From the NCBI GenBank assembly GCA_017562135.1, contig QEYB01001355.1, positions 496,001 to 560,000 of the forward strand: DNA of 64,000 nt, in the 5' to 3' direction. Positions within the stretch are counted from its first letter, which is position 1. Each line of letters opens with the position of its first letter. A program made the position numbers and the translations under genes. The stretch comes from Dipylidium caninum (taxonomy: Eukaryota > Platyhelminthes > Cestoda > Cyclophyllidea > Dipylidiidae). Below are positions 25,401 to 35,500 of this stretch, one piece after another. The notes under the pieces were generated by a model. That model saw only the letters and a program-made list of their open reading frames with translations, was not told the DNA's origin and did not search any database.

Positions 25401-27741
25401 GGCGTTGGAGGGCGAATTCGGCTGAAGGAGACGGTGAGCCAACAGTTCAGAGGTCGAGGAAAGCAGGACCCCGACTAATTCTATGCCGACGCGGAGGTGA
25501 CGAAGGATGTCCACGGAGTCGGGCTGACGCAGAGAATTGTCCAATTGGAGACCACAATGAGCCCATACGAGAAGGCAGGTGGTGACAACTACGTGGAATA
25601 AAATCAGTCCACTTCAGTGCTGTCGTCTGACTGCCGGAAAATTTTATCACCTCCCAAAGCCGGTACAGGAACACCCACATGCAAAAGCCAACGTACCTCT
25701 TGTTTCTTAGACCACAACCACACTCCTATAACATGTTTGAACATACCCTAATTAGGTCCATTTTTGTAAGTTACCCTCGATAACTGACGCGAACGTAATT
25801 TTAGAAATCTAGTTTAGGTTGTACCATGAATGTGGAGGTGGTGGTACGATTTTACCAACACAAACGTCCAGCTAGTGCATCGCCAGTCTGTCTTCAGGTA
25901 TACCAACACGACTTCTCTATCTACGAGCAGCTCAGTTTTGTGGTACTCCGTTGTCCACGTCATTGGTTTAGCACTTGCTTATTGAAGACATTGAACGATT
26001 ATAATAATGTAAAAGTGTACCAAAAGTAAGTTTGCTAGGCATCTAAATTCACTAACTTTGTAACTTATAAAATATACCTTTCTACATAGACAATAAATGG
26101 TTTCATTAATGCTAATCCTGGGGCGTGTTTAAGTCCAGCACTTAAAAGTTTTCACATAACTATAAAGAACTAACATTCATAGGCTTTGGAGTCGAAGAGA
26201 GAAAGGTAAGCCAAACCGGATGGGATGTCGGGGATTAAAGTCTCCACAGTGTTTAGCCATCTGGGTGGATAAATAAAAGATCACAGTGTAAAATAGAAAA
26301 GAACAAAGACGATTATAAAAAAAGTCACAGACTGAGTCTCAAACTTCTCCGTCTCGGTGCCAAATGCATCACATGCTTTGAGAAGAGTATCGGCATTCCT
26401 CTTCGAAGTAGTTCTATCGGGAGGTGGCGGAATCAAGAAGGGGAGGTCGGTGGCCTGGGGATCCACACACTCCCTCTCGGCATCCGATTGGTCGGTTGAG
26501 AGTAGCCATTTGTTTATCTAAATGAGTTGATTGCACCAGAAGACACGAATTTTACCTCAAAAAGCGTCAGGGTAGGATTGGGCAACCTTTGTCGATTTAC
26601 GGCGGGCATCGACTCATCAGGAAGATCAATAAGGGAAAAAGGGTTGAACCGCCAATGACAAATCTTTAAAAGTGGGTCACTCGGGCTCAGAAGGCGGATA
26701 GTTTTGGCGGAAGTCTAAGGAAAGGATTGAACCAGTGTTCAACGAATTTGGTAGAGCACAGAAGAAAGAGAAAAAAACATACAAACTCTTTTTCTTCATT
26801 ATCGGAAAAAAGTTCACCGTTAGACGAGGCCATATCCAAATCTTTTCCCTAAAGTCAAAGAAATACTAAGAAGTATTGCAAAGAATATAAGAATAATCAA
26901 ACAAGGTTCCCATGTGACTTTATGATAACATTTGTAAGATTAAAAATTACCTGGTCATCGTGGTCGTCGTTAACGACAGGCACTTCGCCCGGAATTTTGG
27001 TTGATGATTTCTCCGAAATCGATAATGGTTCATGAGTAGCAACCTTAGTAGGTAAATTCAAGAAATTGGGTTTATCTGAAGGCTGCAGTATACTCGATTG
27101 AGTGGACCAGTTCTGGGCGTTAGAAACCTGGTTAATTTGGGAAGACGATGATTGAATATTCCCAACAATAGGTAAAAGGGGTTGAACCGGAAAGACCGGA
27201 CCACTGGATGACAAAGGTGGAGGAGGAATTGAAAAATTCGGGACAGCAATTCCGGATTGTTGGAGGGGTGGAAAATATGGTGCCCCAAACACAGCAACTG
27301 TTATGGTAGAGTAGTCGCCACGCAAAAGAAGAACACTAGTTGATACGGGTGGCATCAGTGAAATGCGACATATCCCATTCGACTCATCATAGTCGCACCT
27401 GAAGCTTATACAAAGAATTAACACAATCTTACTCCGATACTAGGAAAAGAGTGGCTGCACTAGCATCGTTGTAGCCATAAAATTTTATTTTAACGAAGCT
27501 GGATTGGTTGTCCTACAAATACGTTAGTTATGGGGGGAAAATTACCCAATAACCGCCTCGTCTGAGAGACCACTCTCGACAACGGACCCGAATGGCACTA
27601 TCCGGATCTCGGATATGGCAACAACATTGGTAAAACGAACATAATTTAAGTTATTCTGGGGGATAAAACAAACCAATAGTTTACCTTGCACTGTTCATCA
27701 AAGCTAAATGTGTCAAAAAACAGCAAGAAAGACCCGCCCAT
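13145..27741 (-). CDS. VIRMA: Virilizer / VIRMA, m6A writer complex scaffold (multi-exon gene)
   Basis: VIRMA (KIAA1429, virilizer) is the large scaffold of the nuclear m6A mRNA methyltransferase complex, working with WTAP and METTL3/METTL14. The start exon resembles the family N-terminus (LLFFDTFSFDEQ), later exons carry the family string LLPLPLPVQT, and the last exon has the very conserved QNTSRPPS.HVDDF motif. Exons, 5' to 3': 27741-27685, 27655-27546, 27512-27433, 27398-26951, 26848-26783, 26714-26556, 26517-26333, 26260-26175, 25588-25152, 24679-24591, 24507-24390, 23811-23723, 22397-22117, 21735-21475, 19656-19428, 19050-18449, 18384-18315, 18219-18056, 17660-17289, 17146-16991, 16453-16380, 16333-16043, 15685-15577, 15510-15271, 14999-14696, 14128-13597, 13431-13145. 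Total is about 1,960 residues against 1,812 in human. Codon phase closes at nearly every junction; exceptions are 27546/27512, 21475/19656 and inside 15510-15271. One donor is GC instead of GT (25152). Confidence 0.93.
18056..18219 (-). CDS. VIRMA: VIRMA exon with the LLPLPLPVQT signature
   Basis: This 164-nt exon starts after the acceptor atcgtag and ends at CAACTC|GTAAGT. It encodes EKDLWSAVCREIFSF, then PGLQLLLDLLPLPLPVQT. Vertebrate VIRMA has SLMLKEVLSSILKVPEGFFSGLILLSELLPLPLPMQT at the same place, a highly specific match inside the armadillo-like helical body that binds the complex partners. Phases 1 in and 0 out agree with both neighbours. Confidence 0.92.
20060..21395 (-). mobile_element. 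Degenerate mariner-family transposon in a VIRMA intron
   Basis: The minus-strand translation carries decayed pieces of a mariner transposase in the right order: an N-terminal HTH segment (LRHILYEFKEGRNAT), then ECDLSDEPLSGRPS in another frame (compare the family's GDFDLSDEPRSGRP), and near 20850 the catalytic-core piece LLMWWNIRGI followed by FWAVKG. Stops and frameshifts interrupt it throughout. Much of it matches the element at 57.07-58.07 kb. It is longer than that copy because a segment is repeated: stretches near 20,300-20,580 and 20,760-20,960 resemble each other. It sits in the intron between VIRMA exons 21735-21475 and 19656-19428, in the gene's own orientation. A CTTCC simple repeat lies at about 20,278-20,299. 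Confidence 0.78.
23040..23510. repeat. Dispersed repeat family X, copy 1 (VIRMA intron)
   Basis: This stretch matches 35,125-35,745 over most of its length, including cctcgtccctcacga, ggacgaagagcaaccgcctc and a shared right end ending cctgtttgccgcctttgaa. Neither copy has a convincing protein, long terminal repeats or obvious inverted termini, so I cannot classify it. It lies in the 1.3-kb intron between VIRMA exons 23811-23723 and 22397-22117. Confidence 0.7.
26951..27398 (-). CDS. VIRMA: VIRMA exon 4, end of N-terminal domain and linker
   Basis: The exon begins with CDYDESNGICRISLMPP and then VLLLRGDYSTITVAVFG, which aligns with the vertebrate segment ending TDGLVLRGWYNCLTLAIYG. It then enters a Pro/Ser/Gln-rich low-complexity linker and ends in an acidic DDHDDQ. 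Vertebrate VIRMA also has a proline-rich, then acidic, linker at this point. Both splice phases fit the neighbouring exons. Confidence 0.88.
27433..27741 (-). CDS. VIRMA: VIRMA exons 1-3, N-terminal domain
   Basis: The first ATG at 27741 opens a 19-codon exon (MGGSFLLFFDTFSFDEQCK) matching the start of virilizer proteins, which also begin with a short hydrophobic strand and a DTF motif. Exon 2 carries VRFTNVVAISEIRIVP, the counterpart of the family's VRFPCVVYINEVRVIPPG segment. Exon 3 continues with KIKFYGYNDASAATLFLVSE. The introns between these exons are only 29, 33 and 34 nt. The exon 2/3 junction does not close in frame with the obvious donor ATTGG|GTAATT; a weaker donor upstream (GCG|GTTATT) would. 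The start is chosen because it is the only in-frame ATG before the conserved strand. Confidence 0.85.
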
Positions 27742-29164
27742 GGTGTCAAAGTGGGTTAAAAATCTGAATTCATTGGGCTTAACAACATGAGTTGTGCAAC
27801 CAATTAACGTGAGGAGAATTACTAACGATCATAGCCACCTCCTAGGCATAAGACTTTAGACTTTGTCTGCAAAGGCTATAAATAGTATTATGATTTCCCG
27901 AATAAATGTCCGTATTAAATTAAAAGGACATTTTAGAGTGCGAAATATTTTAAACACACTGCCACGGTTATAACACAAAGTGGTCTTTAAAATAAGAATA
28001 TCGCCAAAGTGAATCATAGGGGATGTCCACAGATGTTGATATCGAGGTATTCTACTTCAGCCCCAATATTTATCTCAAGACTAGTATACCCAGACCAGCA
28101 ACTAAAGTGCAATGCTAAAGCGTGTGTACAAACCCCTATAAACATATACCCACATTTTCCCAGGATTCACAATTATGCGAAAGTTGAGACTACTGATTGT
28201 GCATACAGTTAAATGGTTACAGCATATTATAAAACATATAACGCCAGCCTATGATTTGATTCTAACAGTCTCTATCATCTCTTAAATCTTTACCGTTCTT
28301 TTCAATGATGTGCACCATTCTCACCAATTAGTCTTGTACATGCACATATGAATCGCCATAACCCTTAACAAAGCTGTTATTACTCGTTCCAAGTTCCCAT
28401 ATCAGTGGTCGTCCACTGGGGCCGATTGATAATACGGCTTCGCCTTGGAATCGAAATGCTACACAAATATTTTAGAGGTTGGTAAAGAGCCCTCTTCGAA
28501 ATCTCATTAAATTACGAAAGGGATTTGGGGGTCAATTTTTGGATAGATACCATCCGAAATAATGCCATAGTACGCGTCCAAAGTGACGTGTAGACCAATC
28601 ACAAGCTATTTGACTTACTCAAACCACATCACTCAACCATGGAGCCTCAGCACACCATCGCTTCGTCGGATGAACTTCCTTAGCCGAATATTGCGCCCAT
28701 TTGGAAAAGAGGTTGACAAAAAGTTGTCTGATCGTTTTACCTACCTCGAGTTTACCCCGACAGTCGCCCACCCGCGAAGGCCCAGTAACACGAGGCCACT
28801 ACACCCACCCCCTCCCCCCTTCTGTCGGCGTATTGCAGATTAGGAGGGGAAGCATTGCAAACAGAATTGGAGCACCAACTGCGGGAACAACTCAAACCAA
28901 ACACCGTTCTCATTTCTCAGTCAGCACTTTTCAAAACCGCACTACGTTCGTAGAGTGCGCTAGCTCACTCCAAAATATATTCAGACCTGAAGTGTGAGGA
29001 ACAAATATATATTTCATATATTGAATCACAGCCGTGCGTACTTTTGGATTTGTGCGAGCGAATGTGGACGAGGGTGCATGTATCAAAACGCTTAAAACCT
29101 TCTCAGAATAGAATGGAGGCGTGGAAGACAGAAAGGAGGAGGAGGAGGAGGTAGGAGCAGAAGA
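27742..29164. other. Intergenic: VIRMA 5' flank and ASCIZ-like 3' flank
   Basis: AT-rich sequence lies between the VIRMA start codon and the stop codon of the ASCIZ-like gene, both on the minus strand. I see no conserved coding exon. The 28.58-28.84 kb open frame on the plus strand has no recognisable content. The VIRMA promoter is expected here, but no motif stands out. Confidence 0.45.
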
Positions 29165-29523
29165 CTAAGAATTAGGCCGGTGTTCCGGCGTCATTAAAAT
29201 CTCCGTATTGACTCCCACACAAACACCATCGCAGACAAAAGGCGACGTCCAGTTGGATTGCTGCTGCAGGTGGTTGGAGGCGGCAGCGGCGGATGTCTGT
29301 GTTTGCACATTGTTGAACCACTGCTCCAGACTGTCGGCATCACACACCGTTTGCGTTTGCATGTGCGAAAAACTTTCCGTCGGCGGCCAGAAACAGTTGC
29401 CTGAACTGTTCGAATCGAAATTGTCCAAATCCAGAGTCGTCTCGACAGCCACCGAGTTAGCCGACTGACCGTCGGCTCGACGCATGCCACGCCACGTCCC
29501 GTTGAACGGCAACGCGTCGGCGT
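29165..29523 (-). CDS. ATMIN: ASCIZ-like terminal exon with two TQT motifs
   Basis: The acceptor gtgcatttcacag opens a 119-codon terminal frame that stops at 29165. It contains SHMQTQTVCDADSLEQW and FNNVQTQTSAAAAS, two TQT motifs 21 residues apart, close enough to hold one LC8 dimer across paired chains. The region around them is Ser/Asn-rich and presumably disordered. Confidence 0.85.
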
Positions 29524-32500
29524 CTGTGAAATGCACAAATACAAAATGGCCGATGTTTTAACGGCATTCGTTGCTACTGCTGCTACGCCCACGAATCAAG
29601 CTCATTTCGTGAGATACAAGACAAAAAGGCGACGTGCCCTCTTTGCCAGCACCTGTGAGTAGAGTTGATCAGAGAGAGGTGGGAAGTACCTCCCACCCTA
29701 AACACAGACGTCAATGACCTCTCCACTGCCAACCTTCCAATGGCTCTGTCCAGAAAGTGGCAATTCTGTCCAACACAAAGGTCCACATCATGATCGCCGG
29801 GGAGAGACAAAAAATCGTATTCACGACGCGCCCAACCGCTAGCCAACGATTAAAGTCTCAAATGAAAGCGCCGTGCAGCCGAAAAGCAGGCTACCCTCAT
29901 TCTGCTTTCAACCGCTTTCACCGATGAAGTATCAAATTCGCCTGGGACAAAGATTCACTCGAGTGGCTCATACCTCCAAGCCAAAAGTAGGCCCAAACAC
30001 CGACTCGGGAGTCGAAAAGAATGCACAGATAGCTGGAGAGCGGGAAAGCAATCTTAAATGATTTGAGTGAAAATTTTGCAAGATTTTCGCAGTAATTACT
30101 CTTCATAATTACAACTTATACAACTTGGCTGAATCGAGGGAGAACAGAGGAGGAAAGGCAAAAACAAACGCCAGCCCGTGAAAGCCTTGACAAAACACCA
30201 TCGAGTGAAGCGGCTCCGATGAAACACATCGGCACGCCTGTCTTATTCATCATCACATGGGTCAACCAGGTGCCAAAACCCGTCGCATCGAGGGACCTGA
30301 GTGAAAAGCAGTGGAACATTAAGAGGCGAAGCCGTCGAGACAAACATTCATGTGAATCAGTGAGCGGCGGTGCGTCTCCCCTAATGCCTTCTCCTCTCCC
30401 GTTCACATAGTTGAAAACTGTCGGTATGGAAGTAAATTCACCTCGCACCATCGATGTTGCCTACTTAAACGCTATCAAGCGTAGCGACGTGCAGAGACAT
30501 AAGACCAAGGTGGCAGCGGTGAGCGCGAGGCGGCAAAAGTGGCAATACCGGGCGCAGGACTGCGGTGAGGCGACCTGTTAGGCCAAGCGGTTGCACCAAA
30601 AAAGAGCCACACAATTAGGATGAATGGAAGCCAACAATAAGAGAAGAGTTGAACGGAAAGCTGCAAGTACCGGTGATTCCCTCAGTGAAATGGAGGCGTG
30701 GGAAAAGCAACAGGAGGCCAGTGTACCAAGGGGTAATGCATTAGTTGGATTCGAAATAAAAAAAACAGCTCTCAGAAGTTGGTTTTCTGGTGAAAAATCG
30801 GCAAAATAAACAGTTATTTTGAAGTGGAGTCATTAAGCAGAGAAGGAACAAAGGAGCAAATCGTTCGTGAGAAAGGCGTATCAACGCAATAAAAGGATCG
30901 CATTCAAATAAGGATGGTCTCAGAGTATTTGAACTGCTGCGTGGTAGGCATCGTCTCCAGGCGCTTCGACTTCACAGTTCGAGTGATCGTTTAAACAGAT
31001 TTGGAGAGAGGACGATGAATGGCATCACGTGAAATGAACGCCACCGTATCGTCTGCGTGCTGGCACATTTCAGAATCGTAGAATAAGCAAATTGCCATAA
31101 AAAGGGTTTGGATGCACCTGCTACGGAGAGGGGGAAAACGAAGCCCGGACAGTTGGTGGGTAGGCGCCATCCGAACAGAGCACCACTCGGCACCTGTCAG
31201 ACCCAGCCTGCCTCGTGGTGAGGGAGCAGGACGCACGAAGGCGTCAGTTTTGCGATCGGCAGTCGACGTTGCCTGCCTCGAGAGGCCCCGACGGTTGTGT
31301 GTGCGCAGACACAGAGAAGCAGGTCAGCGTTGAGGCCGGCACGGCGACGCCCCGAGGCCGGGGACACGCATGATTCACCGTTGGTCTTTTATTTTAATCT
31401 GTTTGCGCGGAAAGACTCTGTTTTCACTCTGAATGGCTGATTGGGACCGAAAGTGCTTGCAGTCCTGCAGAGGGGCACATTTCTGGCGCAGCATATTGCC
31501 TCAAGCATTTGCCGGAGGAATAAGACATTCGAAAGATAACGTGCTTATCGTTAACTACCGCCTCAGGTGAATTTTTCGGGCAGACTTCGGTGTGTCCTTC
31601 TGCGACTCTGTGCTATCGCGGAAAATGAGTTTGTCTTATGGTTCATCGAAGAAACAAGTGAGCTACAAGAATAGTGAAGGCACACATTTTAGTCTCGTTA
31701 ATTAAGGCAGACTTGAATTAATGCGGCAAAATGAGTCCATTAAGCAGACAGAGTCCGAGAGGTGTTTCAACCACAAAATAATGGAGTGTCGAATTGATCC
31801 GACGAAGTGCTAAGTAAACTATATGAAGCCCGTAATTGGGTGAGATGAAAAAGGGAGTAAATAGTTTCTAGTTAATAGATTCAAGCCGCCTTCCCTAGGA
31901 AGAAAGGTGGAAATGTCCGTCCGCGTAAAAGAAGAGTGGATAAAAAGAAAAAGAAGGTCATGACGGTTGTCGTGTCGGATTGCCGGTGCCACCACCTACC
32001 ATTGTGTCCTCACCTGGAATGGTACTCATTCAGGGCGGTTCTACCATCAGCCCCAGCGGGATTACACATGTGACAGATACCTGCTACCGATTTACGAGGG
32101 TGACGACGTGGTGGACAGTCAAGCCCAATGGGTGGGAAGGGAAGGAGGGAGGGAGGGCGGGCGGCGATGAATGATAATGATGATGAGACTGGTCAATGTC
32201 GTAGTCAAATTGACGAAAGAAGCAATAGCCATTCGACAGATGACGTGTACTTAAAACAGTTAAAGGCTTTTTTCTCAAGGTGCTTTTGTCATTCACGTTT
32301 ACGTATTTTATTTTTCTCTCTCCTTCTCCTCTTGCTCATAAACGCAGTACGGAATTAAGGCCACCCACGAGATGCATACAAGACCTAAGGCTTGCCAACC
32401 GCGGCTAACGAATAGCCTGATTGTGCGTGTATGTGATCAACTCGTGTTCTGAGACCGGGACAGCATAAGCGCAGATTTACATGCACCCGCAGGCATTTGT

Positions 32501-35500
32501 TCAGAAGAGGCATTAGTGGAGGGTGGAAGGTAGACGAAAAACCAGCGAACATCCTCGTCTTATCACTCTAGGGGTGGCATCGACGGCCCCAGTGCGTCAA
32601 TGCAAACACACACACACACACACACAACGTAGCATCAAGTGAACACCCATCCTACCGCCACGGAACGGTTATACTAGGTTTGCGGCCTACCCCGGGGGCA
32701 ATTCGGGTGGAGGAGTGACAAACACACCTCACTCACATCATCGCGTGCGGAAAGTATGCGATGGAGAAGGGGGGGGGAGAGGAGGTAGAAGTCAACACGT
32801 GTGCTTTCAAAAGAGGCTTGCAGAGTGGTTGTTTACGAAAGGAAGGAGTGCAAGGTGGATGGACTGAACTCGGCCCTCCTTCCAGCCACATCAAGAAAAC
32901 GCGCAAGAATTGAAGAAATGGAATAAGGGGCAAATGGAAGTACAGTTATAAAGACCCACTAATAACTCTCCCTCATTATTCATTTATTTATACATAATGC
33001 ATGAGTGGGTATGCCTAGGAGGACCCCCCGCAATCGAAAGCAAGGATAAAACTTGGGAAGTTACTGTCACCATGAAAATCAGAGACAACTTTCGCATTAT
33101 AATCTTTCTGCTTTTCCTCATTAACATGCTGGCATATTGTGAGAGCTTAAACATTGCTCCACGCTAACGCATTAGCAGGGTGAAAACGTCTTAGAATATT
33201 CAAATTGCGGCTGTTGAGTCGACAGACGCAGAGCAGAGCAGAGCAGAGAGAAAACAGAGACAAGGCATTCGAGACCACAACGGACTCATGCTATGTGAGC
33301 GAGTGTGCATACAAACTCTTCTGCGGCGTCGAAGTACTAAAGTTCAAATAGCACATGAGATAGACGGGCCAAAGACCGAGGGCACCGTAACGCGAAGCTA
33401 AGCGTTTGGAACGGAAGGATGTTGAGGCTAACTGCTCTGCACTTACGGAATCACATGAACTGCGTTGTAGATCAATGCCAAATGGAAAGGCAGTTGGTAG
33501 GGAAAAGAGGCGAATGTAAAGACGCGATTTATGGGGGTTTCTGCGACCGAGCTCATGTGCCACATTACCACACTTCATAAGGGAATCTTGGGCTCGAATA
33601 CGATACAATTGCCACGGGGTGGAGAGTGAGAATAAAACCCTCAGTACGTCCCAATTCAGCATATGCACGAAGAGTTAGAGTTTTGGCATTCTGTTTGTAT
33701 ACAGAACAACATCAAATCATGGGACCGGCTCAGAGGATCCGGGATTGGGGTAAGGCCCTTTCACGTTTTAATATCTTTAAATGCGGCTTTATGAATATAA
33801 TTTGCATCAGGTTAATCCGTAATGAAGAAAAATGACGACGCGACGTGACCAAAGTGTAAACTGAAAGAATTGCTGAAGCAGAAAGAGGGTAAAACAGGGC
33901 GGAATTTTATGCACGAAAAGCCCATATTTAGAAACAGAAACAGTCAAACTAAACAATAATGACGAAGACTTGACATATGAAATTAAGGGGCTTGTGTCAT
34001 TTACGCATAAATAGGGGGTTAGACGATTTAATTCATAAAAGACGGATGAAAGGGGGGTTTTAAGGCGATTTATCAATTGCTTTGAAGACCTCAAGTATTC
34101 GGAGACAATGAAACCCACTTTATACCTCACACAAAAGGCAGACATACACCAGGGCATTTAGAGCAGATGACAACGCTTTCTGAGTCAGGATTTCATCTGC
34201 TATTCACTAAGGGTGAGGTTGGAGAATAAATCATTTGCTTGCACGTAATATGAGAAACACGTCGGCATGTGTCTACAGACGGCACACAAAAGTTGAACTG
34301 AGGACAATGCGAAAAAGAAGACGCACCAGGAGCGCCAAAACCTCCATAACAGTCGGGGAGGGAGGATCCGGGAGACAGGTAGAGAGGGGCTCCCGTAGCC
34401 GCAGTTGTTGTAGGAATGGCGGTGGTCTGCTGGAATGCATGATGTTGCTCCAGTGGCTGCGCCTGTTGCGACCGATGCGAGTGGTACGTGGTCATGGTCC
34501 CGTTGGAATTCATCTCGGGGTACTGCAACTCTATAGATTGGCCCGGTGACATGTAGGTGCTGGTGTGCGTTATGTCAGGCAGGACTGAAAGACGAAATGG
34601 ATAAATTCTCATCACTTATTGTTACCACACACAAGAAGGAGGAATAGCGCAATCATAGACTGGTGATGGGTCGTTGAATGCATTTAAGTAACGTCTTTGT
34701 TCGAATTGATTTGCAAAATGTTTGAGCAAGAGCTAAAGGGAATGGGTGACGATAAAATTCGTAGAGAAAAAGGGAATCTTCCTTTAAGAGCTCCACGTCA
34801 GACGTTGAAAGAAAATGGGGTTTGAGGGTGGGCCATCAAACACAAGAAACATTCGACGACTTATATATCGAGAATTTCAATAATTGCTACAACCTTATAT
34901 GGCTTTTTAAATGTCAAGAAGGCAAAAGCGAACTGAGGAGGTGGCACCCCTACCGTAGATGTAAGATGAAATAGCACAATTTCCTTTTGACGTATAATAT
35001 TAGGCGCTCAGAAGAGGGCCCGTTCGGACCTTATACTTTCAAGCACACATTACTAAAAGGGGTTGCTGCAGAACTACACACTTCGCATGTGATCAAATGT
35101 GCCTGCTCAAGGCACCAGTAACTAGTTGAGACGACAACGGTGACGGCGAGGGCCACAGTAATGAAAAATAGTGGTAACGCCAACGGCACAATGAGAAAAG
35201 ATCGTCTACTTTATGCTTGATAAATGACGGATTCGGTTGATGACGAATAAACATCCTCACGCGGGGACCTGAGGTTCATCTCACTTGATCGGAGCAGATC
35301 TCGTGCAAGGAAAGCTTCCAGAACAAGGAAAAGACTACTTGTCGGTTGGGTGAAGGTCCTCTTCCAATGCTCTACACTACATTTCGCTGCTCAACTCTCA
35401 TTCCACAAGTTCTACAACGCCAGATCCCACTCCATGCAGATTACACCTAACCTCCTCCCTTACTTCATGATAGACAAAGATCGACAGGCTCATCCTTGTT

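Noticed and set aside
33228..33250. CAGAG tandem units as a possible regulatory array
   Set aside because: There are only four to five short units within an intron, so it is ordinary simple repeat.
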